Of a stretch of DNA of 64,000 nucleotides, positions 17,688 through 25,788 are shown piece after piece. Within the stretch, counting starts at the first letter, position 1. Each line of letters starts with the position of its first letter. The stretch is from Desulfovibrio subterraneus (lineage in GTDB: Bacteria > Desulfobacterota > Desulfovibrionia > Desulfovibrionales > Desulfovibrionaceae). The stretch covers positions 671,021-735,020 of the forward strand of contig NZ_BLVO01000016.1 of the NCBI RefSeq assembly GCF_013340285.1, read 5' to 3'. Both the position numbers and the translations under genes were made by a program. The notes below the pieces were generated by a model. It saw nothing but the letters and a program-made list of their open reading frames with translations, was not told the DNA's origin and searched no databases.

Positions 17688-18257
17688 ATGGAGAACGGGT
17701 GTCCCATCTCGTTTGTTAAGAATTTGCACGAGGGTAGAATGGGTGAAGTAACCAGAGGCTATTGGGCGGCAGTTGTATGCAATGCCGATTTTATTTGCGT
17801 AGATACGTGGTCGGGATATCGGGGGGGGACAGATCGTGACCCCAAGGGCAAGCAGCATCTCTTATCATCTGATGCCTGTGATCTGGCGCTAGGCGAAGCC
17901 GTGCTGGATGCACTTGCGCATAGTCGCTGGGTTCTTCCTGCTCCTCGTGAGGGGGTAACATTTCCTGAAGGCGTTGAATTTGATATGGCTGTCTGTGATT
18001 TTAAGGTGAATTATCCTGCGTGTGTGAATGCCTTGATGGAGATTTGCGGTTACAAAAACAAACGGGCATTGTTCAAAAATATGAAAAGGGTGAGTCTCGA
18101 GAGCAAAAACGGCGTGCTGACATTGACTCCTTGGCACCATGCTAAATTGGAAGCATGGGACGGTGTTGGCGATGAAGCAACAGTGGTGATTCCTGCCACA
18201 AGCACCCCTGAAGAAATAGGTGCGGCGTTGCGTCTTGCTCTGAGCCGTTGCACGTAG
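17688..18257 (+). CDS. CdiI-type (DUF1436) contact-dependent inhibition immunity protein, orphan
   Basis: 189 residues. WAAVVCNADFICVDTWSGY, DPKGKQHLLSSDACDLALG and EAVLDALAHSRW match the CDI immunity family formerly called DUF1436. It sits 17 bases after the SUKH gene, so the two are likely co-transcribed. There is no cognate toxin next to it. An eight-G run at 17821 (codons for Arg-Gly-Gly-Thr) lies in the middle of the intact frame; a slip there would inactivate it. Cytoplasmic, presumably binding and blocking an incoming CdiA toxin domain. Confidence 0.78.
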   Translation: MENGCPISFVKNLHEGRMGEVTRGYWAAVVCNADFICVDTWSGYRGGTDRDPKGKQHLLSSDACDLALGEAVLDALAHSRWVLPAPREGVTFPEGVEFDMAVCDFKVNYPACVNALMEICGYKNKRALFKNMKRVSLESKNGVLTLTPWHHAKLEAWDGVGDEATVVIPATSTPEEIGAALRLALSRCT

Positions 18258-18260
18258 CGG

Positions 18261-18488
18261 TTGGCCCCGGCCCGTGTTGAGCTTTTGGCATCTGCCCGTC
18301 GTTATTTGTCTAAGACGGTAGAACGCGCTTTTCTGTTCATTGGGCAGGTGGAACATACCTTTGTGAAGGTCTATCTGGCGTGGCGCGGCACGGAAGAAGA
18401 TGTGAAGAAAAAAACGTGGACATCTCACGAATCTGTTCTGCTTGATGCTATCGCTCAGATAAAAAGCATCCACCTGCAGAAGAGGTAG
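18261..18488 (+). pseudogene. 3' fragment of the exported immunity-type family, copy 2
   Basis: Reads LLASARRYLSKTVERAFLF, EHTFVKVYLAWRGTEED and LLDAIAQIKSIHLQKR-stop. The tail is nearly the same as in the broken gene at 13870-14504 and the fragment at 20768-20844. No convincing start exists (a TTG only), and the signal-peptide half is absent. It looks like a cassette end brought in by recombination, followed by the same kind of terminator. Confidence 0.7.
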
Positions 18489-18514
18489 CCGCAGGCTGTG
18501 CATGGTTAAAATTA

Positions 18515-18546
18515 ATGGACGCCTTTTAGGGCGGCCACTCTTTTGC
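18515..18546 (+). terminator. Terminator-like hairpin, cassette end
   Basis: TGGACGCC-TTTTA-GGGCGGCCA with one mismatch, followed by CTCTTTTGC. It is a degenerate version of the perfect hairpin at 20871-20894; about 45 bases of sequence around the two are homologous. Confidence 0.6.
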
Positions 18547-18611
18547 TTGTGCGTATTGGTTTGCTAATTTAATGGAATGTAACCGATTGTTTATATCAAT
18601 CAGGGCTATGA

Positions 18612-19199
18612 GTGAGGGGCGTTGTGAAGTGGGTGAAGGGCTTTAGTTTACTATTTGTTTTACTTGTTTTTATTTTGAAATGCTCAAATGTTCTTGCAGA
18701 TAAAGTGGACTGGGTTGTGTATCTTGTTGCAACTCCAACTAGTTATGAGTTTGTTAATTATAGTAGCGACGGCCTTGAGAAGTATTCGTTCCCATTGTAT
18801 TTAGGATATATATATTCTCCTGATTCAAAGACTATAAAATGGAAGTCATTTCATGGTTTTGCAGAGAGGGAGATGAGGAGTTGGTCTAAGAGTTACATGA
18901 AGTATTTCTTAAATAGTGATTACCCCTTATTTGAATCTGGGAGAACGTATTGGGAGCTGTCTGATCCTGAGTTTTTTGATGCTGCCGTACTGCTGATATC
19001 GGACGAGTCTGGCATGTTTCCAATCAGGTATGAGAGAAACGCAACGATAGATCCGGATTGGAAGCCGGTTTTCCCGAAGCAATATCGTTATACAAAGGAA
19101 GATGTCGAGAGCGGACGCGTAAAATCCTTACCGCGAGAGGCTTTCACTCCTTTGAACTGGGACCAAGAATCTTATAATCAACGAATGAACAAGCGATAG
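18612..19199 (+). CDS. Exported protein of unknown function, possible immunity protein
   Basis: 195 residues from GTG 18612. Residues 1-29 form a signal peptide (VKGFSLLFVLLVFILKCSNV) probably cleaved after VLA. The mature part is aromatic-rich (DKVDWVVYLVATPTSYEF; YSFPLYLGYIYSPDSKTIKW) without a recognised domain. It lies alone between two terminators, in a stretch where each cassette ends in an immunity gene, so a periplasmic immunity role is possible but unproven. No toxin domain precedes it. Confidence 0.6.
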   Translation: MRGVVKWVKGFSLLFVLLVFILKCSNVLADKVDWVVYLVATPTSYEFVNYSSDGLEKYSFPLYLGYIYSPDSKTIKWKSFHGFAEREMRSWSKSYMKYFLNSDYPLFESGRTYWELSDPEFFDAAVLLISDESGMFPIRYERNATIDPDWKPVFPKQYRYTKEDVESGRVKSLPREAFTPLNWDQESYNQRMNKR

Positions 19200-19200
19200 G

Positions 19201-19229
19201 AAGAGGCCGCAAAACGCGGCCTCTTTGGC
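19201..19229 (+). terminator. Rho-independent terminator
   Basis: Perfect 10-base stem AAGAGGCCGC / GCGGCCTCTT with a five-base loop, then TTGGCTTT. It starts directly after the stop of the exported protein and ends that transcript. Confidence 0.8.
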
Positions 19230-19231
19230 TT

Positions 19232-19705
19232 TGAACCCCAGCATAGTTGCAACAGACAAGGCTTGACCACTGCCTCCAAAGATAGACGCCAGATCAACCG
19301 TGCCACCATCGGTGAAGGCACCATCATCATCCGCTCCGACCCCAATCCAGGGCTTGAAGGTCTGAACCGCGACCTTGCCCGTGCGTAGGAGATTGCCAAG
19401 GACTCAGAAGCGGCTGTGTCGGTGTATGTTGATCCGGCTGTAATTAAGGAGATTGCGAGCGGGTTTGAGGGGATTACCCAAGGATTCAAGAGCGCGGGTG
19501 AAGAGATTCAGCAGCGAGCTCGGGAATATAAAGCGTTCACAGCCGCCCTCCCTCCTGACATGAAGACTTGGGGGATGCAGGCCTTACGGCCATGCAAAAT
19601 ATGATACGCGGAGGAGCAAAAGATGAAGGCATTGCTGCTTTGATGCGTGATGCCGAGTTTCAACAGGTGCTAACTCAAGTCCCTGGCCTGCAATACGCTC
19701 TGTAG
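19232..19705 (+). pseudogene. CdiA/FHA exoprotein fragment
   Basis: Reads KDRRQINRATIGEGTIIIRS, LEGLNRDLARA then a TAG at 19387, EIAKDSEAAVSVYVDPAVIK, and, after a frame change near 19575, GLTAMQNMIRGGAKDEG and LMRDAEFQQVLTQVPGLQ to a stop at 19705. This INRATIGEGTI...LNRDLxxAQEI region occurs in FHA/CdiA exoproteins upstream of the pre-toxin region. There is no start, and at least one stop and one frameshift. It marks another independent piece of the exoprotein gene. Confidence 0.75.
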
Positions 19706-19775
19706 CACGGCGGTCATGAGTCGTCAGTCCAAGAAAAAGGTTCTCCGCGTGACGAAAAAAAGGAGGGGGTAGTAA

Positions 19776-20099
19776 ATGTCAGCTGTAGGAATGCATTCGG
19801 GCCATCTTTCTGAAACTCAGAATCTTAGCCTTGCTATTACTATGCTTTTGGGGTTCGGGGAGAGTGCCTCTCCCCAACATAACGACGGAAAGGTTGTTGA
19901 GGCGTTTGGCCATGCATTGTTCGCAAAAGCTTTGATTGTCCTTGGTGAAGTCGACCGTTTGGAAATTAACTGGCCACCTGGTTTGACGCTAGATGGTGCA
20001 GGTCTGTTGGTCCGTAGTGAAATACAGCGCAGATATTCAGGACTAAATGACTTGGCATTGGATGCGATAGCTTGGAAATATACTTTTGGTTGGCGGTAA
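19776..20099 (+). CDS. Small conserved-looking protein, possible immunity protein
   Basis: 107 residues with a strong ribosome-binding site (AGGAGGGGG) before ATG 19776. No signal peptide or membrane segment. Characteristic stretches are FGESASPQHNDGKVVEAFGH, ALIVLGEVDRLEINWPPG and VRSEIQRRYSGLNDLALDAI. I do not recognise the family. It follows an exoprotein fragment, so an immunity role fits the pattern, but the preceding fragment carries no recognisable toxin domain. Confidence 0.6.
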   Translation: MSAVGMHSGHLSETQNLSLAITMLLGFGESASPQHNDGKVVEAFGHALFAKALIVLGEVDRLEINWPPGLTLDGAGLLVRSEIQRRYSGLNDLALDAIAWKYTFGWR

Positions 20100-20120
20100 C
20101 AATGCAAAGTGCAAGTGTGA

Positions 20121-20411
20121 AACTTTGAAAATAGAGTGGTCGCGCAATACGTTTTTGTAGAGCAAGGTCGCCTTGAGCATTCCAAGGTTACGTATAAGGA
20201 TAATCACTCCGTGTTTAGTGTTCCCAAAGATCAGGTTCTTGGTCTGCTCGATGAGGCATGGGCAAGAAAAAGCCCAGCGTTTAACGACAATGGGCTTGAT
20301 GTCCGTATCGTTGATATGGGCAAGGTGATCGGAACACATGGTGAGAGAAGTGTACGCATGGCAACTCGACCGGGGACTGCTGAGATTGTTTCTGCATATC
20401 CAGTAAAATAG
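20121..20411 (+). pseudogene. Orphan toxin C-terminal fragment, BECR-like candidate
   Basis: The frame opens after a TGA at 20118 and runs to 20411 without a real start (a GTG lies at 20136). The end reads VRIVDMGKVIGTHGERSVRM, then ATRPGTAEIVSAYPVK. Endings of the RIxxRPGTxEVITAYP type are common in small RNase effectors of polymorphic toxins. The N-terminal part of the domain and all pre-toxin sequence are missing. An immunity candidate follows 25 bases downstream. Confidence 0.55.
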
Positions 20412-20435
20412 GGCTTAGAATAATGAAAAAACAAT

Positions 20436-20750
20436 ATGGATCGACAAGAATCGTATAGTCTACTGCTCTCGATTGATGGATGGAAGAATAGAAAAAGTTC
20501 TATTGAAAAAATAAATACCATTATCTACGTTTGTGAAGAGTGCGAGGCTGCATGGCTTAGTTTGGATGGTATTTTCACAGAAGAAGATGCTACAGCATTT
20601 ATATCTTACATTGAGTCCCTTGATTTAATAACACGAGGTGTCGCTCCGGACTGGAGGCGTGTGCTTGAAGTTATTGATTTTGTCCGCTTAGATGATGTTG
20701 AATGTATTATTGAAAAATACGGAATTGAGATTGTAGGGTCGTATTGTTAA
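20436..20750 (+). CDS. Probable immunity protein (unrecognised family)
   Basis: 104 residues, acidic, no signal. Contains YVCEECEAAWLSLDGIF and ends YGIEIVGSYC. It sits directly behind the toxin fragment at 20121-20411; function is inferred from that position only. It is followed by another copy of the immunity 3' fragment and the terminator at 20871. Confidence 0.55.
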   Translation: MDRQESYSLLLSIDGWKNRKSSIEKINTIIYVCEECEAAWLSLDGIFTEEDATAFISYIESLDLITRGVAPDWRRVLEVIDFVRLDDVECIIEKYGIEIVGSYC

Positions 20751-20767
20751 GTTCTTGAGGATGCCTG

Positions 20768-20844
20768 AAAGTGAAGATGTGGACATGTCTGTTCTGCTTG
20801 ATGCTATCGCTCAGATGAAAAGCGTTCACCTGCAAAAGAGGTAG
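20768..20844 (+). pseudogene. 3' fragment of the exported immunity-type family, copy 3
   Basis: Reads SEDVDMSVLLDAIAQMKS and then IHLQKR-stop, the same ending as at 14504 and 18488. The DNA from about 20785 to 20910 closely follows 18430-18550. Only about 24 codons remain. It is the shared tail plus terminator that recurs at cassette ends. Confidence 0.7.
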
Positions 20845-20870
20845 TCACAGGCGGTGAATGGTTAAGATCA

Positions 20871-20901
20871 ATGGCCGCCTTTTGTGGCGGCCATTCTTTT
20901 G
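20871..20901 (+). terminator. Rho-independent terminator, end of the toxin-immunity island
   Basis: Perfect nine-base stem ATGGCCGCC / GGCGGCCAT with a six-base loop and TCTTTTG tail. A second GC-rich palindrome (GCCCCCGAGGGGGC) follows about ten bases later without a T-run. The next 250 bases to 21155 hold no recognisable gene and separate the island from the convergent operon. Confidence 0.82.
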
Positions 20902-21155
20902 CTTGTGGGCCCCCGAGGGGGCATGATGTCGTTTTGGTCGATGGCGGGAGGTGACTTCCAATGGAAACGGTTTACCCTGGTTATACCTACTGTCCGATTG
21001 ATATACTGTTGAAAAAATACATGGGTTGACGGCAACGAGGCTGTCTTTTGCTTAAGTTGGGAGATGGGGGGGCTGGCAATGGTTGAGCTTACCTGTATTT
21101 TAGAGGTAAGGCTCCTTGATCAAAGTTGGGATAAAGAAAATTGCCGATCCGTTGG

Positions 21156-21875
21156 CTATTCCTGCTTGCAAATGGTCAACGGGCACCGCTTGGCGTGCAT
21201 GCGCTCAAGAAAATATAAGAGCTTGTCTCTGGCGGAGGCGTCGTCGACATAGTTGGTGATGATTGTCTCCACGTCGCTTTGGCTGTAACTGCCAAGCATA
21301 ATGTCCATGGCTCTCCGGAGTTCGGCTTTTTTCCAGTTGCCGATGAAGTCTTCAAGGTGGTCGGTGACCATGTCCCAGTTTTCATGCCTCAGGGCCTTTC
21401 GGAAGGCGTAGCGCTGGCGCCACAGTGGAACTGGAACAAGCGTGCCGAGAAACACTCCCAGAAAGACGGTGAGGCCGTTTATCACCTTGCCTTCAAACAG
21501 GTTGTAGCGTCGCTCCATGTCCCTGTCTGTCAATGCCTCCTGCGTCAGTCTGGTCTGTTCGATAAGCTGCTGGGCGACCATGGTGGTGCGGTCTATCTTG
21601 AATGCCTTCTGAAATTCTTCTTCCGCACGTTTATATTCACCGGTAAACATCAGTGTTCTGCCAAGGTCGGCGCGAAGCACATTGGATTCGGGGAATTCTT
21701 TTACAGCCTTTTCAAGCAGGCGCACGGCGTTGTCGTACTCCTTTTTTTGAATGAGCTCTCTGCCTTGCTCAATATAGAGCACTTCGCTCTTGTTGCTGCC
21801 GGTAGCAAGTGCTCCGCATGCCGTAGAGAGGATTAGTATGGTAGCCACAGTGAAGGAAATGACGTGCTTCTTCAT
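21156..21875 (-). CDS. TPR-repeat protein with signal peptide and membrane segment
   Basis: 239 residues. Residues 1-24 are a signal sequence (ISFTVATILILSTACGALA); the STAC could be a weak lipobox. Tetratricopeptide repeats cover about residues 33-105 (GRELIQKKEYDNAVRLLEKA; LGRTLMFTGEYKRAEEEFQK). A hydrophobic segment near 131-152 (VINGLTVFLGVFLGTLVPV) suggests an inner-membrane anchor with a C-terminal helical tail of about 85 residues. It is the last gene of a leftward operon, 59 bases after the SUMF1-fold gene. Likely a scaffold for the caspase-like protein and its partners; that role is inferred. Confidence 0.75.
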   Translation of the reverse strand: MKKHVISFTVATILILSTACGALATGSNKSEVLYIEQGRELIQKKEYDNAVRLLEKAVKEFPESNVLRADLGRTLMFTGEYKRAEEEFQKAFKIDRTTMVAQQLIEQTRLTQEALTDRDMERRYNLFEGKVINGLTVFLGVFLGTLVPVPLWRQRYAFRKALRHENWDMVTDHLEDFIGNWKKAELRRAMDIMLGSYSQSDVETIITNYVDDASARDKLLYFLERMHAKRCPLTICKQE

Positions 21876-21934
21876 TACAATACCCGGGTGATGTTCAGAG
21901 GATGGAAGTTGGGGGCGACGTGTCTTTGTCTCAC

Positions 21935-22822
21935 CTATTGCGAGCGTGCCAGCCTGAAACCTACATTGCGATAATGCTTTTCCGGACGATTGGCCTCGCG
22001 CTTGCTCGTGCGGACGCTGTCTGGTCCGTTATACCAGCTTCCTCCGCGGTAGACTCTTCTGTTGGATTGTTCCGTACATACGGGGTTGCGTTTGGCGTGC
22101 CGTGCGTAGGCATCTGCCGTGTACGTGTCGTGTGTCCATTCCCATACGTTGCCCGCAAGGTCATACAGGCCATAGGCATTGGGGGAGAATGAGCCTGCCG
22201 GTGCGGGGGATTTTCCATCCCAGCTGGAACCGCATCCCAGACAGTTGGCATTGTTCTGCCCAAGATCATCACCCCACCAGTATGTCGTGGTGGCGCCTGC
22301 ACGCGCGGCGAATTCCCATTCGGCTTCGGTGGGAAGGCGGTACTTTCCGCCGCTTTTTCCATTGAGTTTGGCAATGAAGCGTTGGGTATCGTTCCAGCTT
22401 ACGTTCTCTACAGGATTCTTCGGGTTGACGAAATGGGAAGGGTTGTTGCCCATCACGCTTTGCCACTCGGCCTGTGTGACTTCAAACTGGCCGAGCCAGA
22501 ATCCGTCCACGCAGACCTTGTGCGCGGGTGCATCGTTCTGCTTGCCGGGCTTGGCGTCACCCATCTGGTAGCAGCCACCGGGGACCCAGACCATGGACAT
22601 GCCGGTCGTTGGTTCCACAAGCGGTAGTTGGCGCACGGCTTTAATGAACGGATCATCCGGATAGGCGTCCCACGACAGGTAATCAACCTGACGCTTTCCG
22701 TTTCTGTTTTCCCACAGGATGGATGTGTCCTCAGCCGCACATAAGGATGCATCCAGCATCCAGAATATGCAGCACGCCGTGAGCATGATTCGCAGATAGT
22801 TTGACGAGGAGGTATGCGGCAT
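21935..22822 (-). CDS. SUMF1/FGE-fold protein, probably not a formylglycine generator
   Basis: 295 residues with a signal peptide (about 1-30). The SUMF1 (FGE-sulfatase) domain spans about 70-292: MVWVPGGCYQMGD, FEVTQAEWQSVMGNNPSHF, PVENVSWNDTQRF, YRLPTEAEWEFAARAG, GLYDLAGNVWEWT, VYRGGSWYN and RNVGFRLAR. Between GGSW and GFRLA, where true FGE enzymes keep their two catalytic cysteines, there is none (SVRTSKREANRPEKHYRN). Oxidation of sulfatase cysteines is therefore unlikely; the domain is more probably a binding module, as in many bacterial paralogues. It starts 12 bases after the caspase-like gene with a GGGAG ribosome-binding site. SUMF1 and caspase domains are often neighbours or fused in bacteria, suggesting a common pathway. 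Confidence 0.85.
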   Translation of the reverse strand: MPHTSSSNYLRIMLTACCIFWMLDASLCAAEDTSILWENRNGKRQVDYLSWDAYPDDPFIKAVRQLPLVEPTTGMSMVWVPGGCYQMGDAKPGKQNDAPAHKVCVDGFWLGQFEVTQAEWQSVMGNNPSHFVNPKNPVENVSWNDTQRFIAKLNGKSGGKYRLPTEAEWEFAARAGATTTYWWGDDLGQNNANCLGCGSSWDGKSPAPAGSFSPNAYGLYDLAGNVWEWTHDTYTADAYARHAKRNPVCTEQSNRRVYRGGSWYNGPDSVRTSKREANRPEKHYRNVGFRLARSQ

Positions 22823-22834
22823 AGTTCCTGCTCC

Positions 22835-24901
22835 CTAATACGAGATCAGAGAGTGCTGGTCGGCTCCCAGCACTTCCGGTGTTTGTTCGGCGTCAAATTG
22901 CTTGCGGGCGGTGGTGCTGACAGCGTTCGTCAGGTACTTGCGCAGTTCGGCTACCGTTATCTTGTTGTCCTTGGTGGTGTCCGCTTCACCAGAAAGGCCT
23001 TTGAGAAGGTACAACGTCATAAGGCTCATTCCTTCTTCCGGCAGCATTCTGGATATCTGGTTTGCGCTGCTGGCAGAAATGAGCGTCACGGCCTGAGGCA
23101 GGCTGGCATTCTGCGGCTTGCGGTACACCGGTTTGGCCATGATGAGCGGGGTGCTGTCCTTTGCGGTGCCGCTGAAACATGCATCCAGAATGACTATGAC
23201 ACTGCGCGCTTCCAGCGCAGCCAGCTGCTTGAGCAGTTCGTCTCGTGAGTAGCCTGCTATATCGGCAGTTTCCGGTCGCGCATCGGAAGGAAGGAGCAGG
23301 GCTTCGTTCTCCACGGGCATTCCGTGACCGGAGAAGTAGACGATGACGTCTGTTTTGCCGGGAGTCACACGCATGGGAAGGGTGCGGCGGAACAGGCCCT
23401 CCATTTCCCCTTTTGTGGCGTCTTTCTGGAACAGAATATTTTCCTCCGGTACTCTGGCGCCTTCAATGAGAAACTTTTTGACTGCAAGTGCGTCGTTGTA
23501 TGCGTAGTGAACGAGCGGAATGCCCTTTTTGTAGGCGCGATTGCCGATAACAACGGCAACGGTATCCGAAGCGGCCTTCTTTGCCGGACAGAAGGTCCAT
23601 TGTATTTTTTCATCCAGCCCTTCGTACTGCTGGCCATAGGTGCCGCCCAGCGCAGCCAGTTCCTTTTGCTGCAGACGGATTTCATGCTCCAGCCGTTCTC
23701 GTTCCTCTTCCCGTTTTTTCTCCTGCTGGGCCAGTTGCAGCTGGCGACGGGTCTCTGCCTGCTCCTGACGGAGTCTGGCGAGCTTGGGGTCGTCCTGTGT
23801 TGAAAGTGCAGCGCCGAAATATTCTTCATCTTCTGTCAGCATCTGCTTCATGTCCTGCCTGGAAACGACCATCACGCTGGCTTCTGTTCCGGCGGGCAGA
23901 ACCGCGTCCGCAGCAGCCGTCATGGTCACAGGGGTGAAGCCCTCGTCAGTGAACATGGCGTTATACTGGTCTTTGCCGAGGGTGACGTAAGGAACCCCGC
24001 GTTCAAGGCGGTCGCCTTTGAGCGAATACGGTACCACAGGCCGTACATCCTCAATGTGCTCTTTGAACGATCGTGCAGCGTCAACCGGTACAGAAATGGT
24101 TATCTTCTCCGCCACGGCTCCTGATCCGGAGACCAGCAGGGCATAGAACCGCTCTGTTTCCGGATCATACACCGGAGATGTCACGGAAGGATTTCCCAGC
24201 ACGGCGTGCATGGCTTCTGTCACGAACTGTGCGCGCCTGGCCGGAAGCTGGGCAAGCCGTTCCTGTTTCTCTTTTTCGAGAGCTGCATTGTGGTTAGCGA
24301 CAGCAGCATTGTAGGCACTCACTTCTTCCGCATATCGGTCTTCAATGGTCTTCAATGCCCGCAGGCGTTCTTCCCGTGCCTGCTCCACCCGCATCTGGAA
24401 TGCTGCAGCTTTTTCATATTCCCCCTTAACCAGTTCCGGCAAGGGCGGGGGGACGGATTTAACGGGCTTGGGAGTGTTGAAGGTCAGGTCGCTGCCGCGC
24501 ATCAGCCATTGTTTGAGCTTGGCGTCAGCAAGGCTGCCTATGGCTGCAAAAGGGTCTTTGAGCTGTTCACCCAGTTGCTGCAGAGGCAGAAAGTCCGGAT
24601 GCAGAGAGCCGGCTTCGGCAACAATGGCCCGGGCCTGCTCCACCCTGCCGTTTTTCAGCTCCTGAATGGCGTGGTTGTATCCGGCAACGGGGCTGGCGGG
24701 GCAGAGTGCCCACATCTTTTTCCAGTCGAGTGAGTTCCTTGCCAGATCATCGGCCTGCAGTGTTGCGGTATCGCATTGCAGAATGCCCGCCGCCGGTTTT
24801 TGCGCAGAGGTGTCCGCTGTTGCCTGCTTGCCTCCCTGGCACCCGCTCAGCAAGAGGGTGCCAACTACCATGCCCATGGTCAGATGCTTTGAAATGCTCA
24901 T
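22835..24901 (-). CDS. Caspase-family (C14) lipoprotein
   Basis: 688 residues. A lipobox (LLLSGC, Cys21) predicts a lipid-anchored envelope protein. Then come a helical region with two long charged coiled-coil stretches (about 165-230 and 370-425) and a C-terminal caspase-like peptidase domain from about 455: VAVVIGNRAYKKG, YFSGHGMP (catalytic His about 526) and VILDACFSG (catalytic Cys about 575). Both catalytic residues are present, so a Cys protease, probably Arg/Lys-specific as in the metacaspase-like branch, is expected. Most bacterial caspase homologues are cytoplasmic; a lipoprotein version would act outside the inner membrane. It lies in an operon with DUF4384, SUMF1 and TPR proteins. 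Substrate unknown. Confidence 0.88.
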   Translation of the reverse strand: MSISKHLTMGMVVGTLLLSGCQGGKQATADTSAQKPAAGILQCDTATLQADDLARNSLDWKKMWALCPASPVAGYNHAIQELKNGRVEQARAIVAEAGSLHPDFLPLQQLGEQLKDPFAAIGSLADAKLKQWLMRGSDLTFNTPKPVKSVPPPLPELVKGEYEKAAAFQMRVEQAREERLRALKTIEDRYAEEVSAYNAAVANHNAALEKEKQERLAQLPARRAQFVTEAMHAVLGNPSVTSPVYDPETERFYALLVSGSGAVAEKITISVPVDAARSFKEHIEDVRPVVPYSLKGDRLERGVPYVTLGKDQYNAMFTDEGFTPVTMTAAADAVLPAGTEASVMVVSRQDMKQMLTEDEEYFGAALSTQDDPKLARLRQEQAETRRQLQLAQQEKKREEERERLEHEIRLQQKELAALGGTYGQQYEGLDEKIQWTFCPAKKAASDTVAVVIGNRAYKKGIPLVHYAYNDALAVKKFLIEGARVPEENILFQKDATKGEMEGLFRRTLPMRVTPGKTDVIVYFSGHGMPVENEALLLPSDARPETADIAGYSRDELLKQLAALEARSVIVILDACFSGTAKDSTPLIMAKPVYRKPQNASLPQAVTLISASSANQISRMLPEEGMSLMTLYLLKGLSGEADTTKDNKITVAELRKYLTNAVSTTARKQFDAEQTPEVLGADQHSLISY

Positions 24902-24969
24902 GTAATTACCCTTGTGCCTCAGGTGCTGATCCGGAATGCCGAATGGTGGAGGGTATGCGCCCGGGCGCG

Positions 24970-25788
24970 TTATTCTTGAAATACTTCATACGGCAGCACC
25001 ACCTCTTCCCCTGAGCTTGCAAGCTCCATGTATGCGGCAAAGAAGGTGCTCAACGGCATTGTCTCTCCCGGTGTGAATACGTCGCGCCAACGTCGCGTGT
25101 CCGAAGCCGGAATTCCCGCGACCAGAATGGCCTCCGTATCTCTGTTCACGCCGGGAAGCGTGCAGAGGTACATCGGGTCTTCATCAGGGTTCGGAAGCTG
25201 TAACGGTTTGCCCCCGCCGGTGCGGAGCGGTTCGCCCCTGTAGGGATAGAGCATGGCGACTGTGTCGTCGGCCATGATGTTGAATATGGCAATGTGGGCA
25301 TCGGCTCCTGATCGTATGTCGATGACCAGCGGCTCCGTATGCGCCCGGAAAATGGATTGGTTCAGCTTGGCAGAGAGGCCGAGAGATGCGTGGGTTCGCC
25401 GGGGGACGGCGACAGAAGCAACCAGTTGCACTCTGTATTCAACGATCGGCGGGGTGGACGGGTCTGCCTGATATTCGCGGACCGGAAGCCATGTCGTTTT
25501 TTCCTGCGTGATGTAGCCCCGCGAGAAGGAGCGGATGAAATCAGCTGCAAGCCTGCCGTCTGTAACAAGCGTCGAAGAGACTACATTAACGCCTGCAACC
25601 TGTTCTATGGCGAGAGATCTTGCCTGCCGCAGGGCCATCCTCTGGGCCTGCTGGGCAGTGTATCCCTCAATGGCACAACTTCCTTCAACAGTAACGATAC
25701 TGCATGGATCTGCTGCATGAATTTCGTGTGTCAGTGTCATACTCAAAAGTATGATGCAAGCTGCAAACGCAATTCTTATTACGATCAT
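24970..25788 (-). CDS. Exported DUF4384-type protein
   Basis: 272 residues, first gene of the leftward operon. Signal peptide about 1-26 (AFAACIILLSMTLTHEIHA). Residues 30-145 resemble the LPP20/FlgT-like fold (AIEGYTAQQAQRMALRQARS; YRVQLVASVAV). The second half has the DUF4384 pattern: LVIDIRSGADAHIAIFNI, VAMLYPYRGEP, and LVAGIPASDTRRW. DUF4384 domains commonly accompany caspase-like and CsgG-like proteins in bacteria; the molecular function is not established. The start ATG 25788 is preceded by a G-rich stretch. Confidence 0.75.
   Translation of the reverse strand: MIVIRIAFAACIILLSMTLTHEIHAADPCSIVTVEGSCAIEGYTAQQAQRMALRQARSLAIEQVAGVNVVSSTLVTDGRLAADFIRSFSRGYITQEKTTWLPVREYQADPSTPPIVEYRVQLVASVAVPRRTHASLGLSAKLNQSIFRAHTEPLVIDIRSGADAHIAIFNIMADDTVAMLYPYRGEPLRTGGGKPLQLPNPDEDPMYLCTLPGVNRDTEAILVAGIPASDTRRWRDVFTPGETMPLSTFFAAYMELASSGEEVVLPYEVFQE

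Noticed and set aside
7803-20900. The island as an intact prophage or ICE
   Set aside because: Only a dead integrase is present. No structural, replication or conjugation genes were seen, and the rest is exoprotein and immunity sequence.
11569-20901. Evenly spaced repeats that might suggest a CRISPR array
   Set aside because: The repeats are terminators, permease 3' tags and gene tails several hundred bases to kilobases apart, without short regular spacers or cas genes.
21064-21252. Short plus-strand frame near the end of the TPR gene
   Set aside because: Overlaps the TPR coding sequence antisense, and its protein has no recognisable features.
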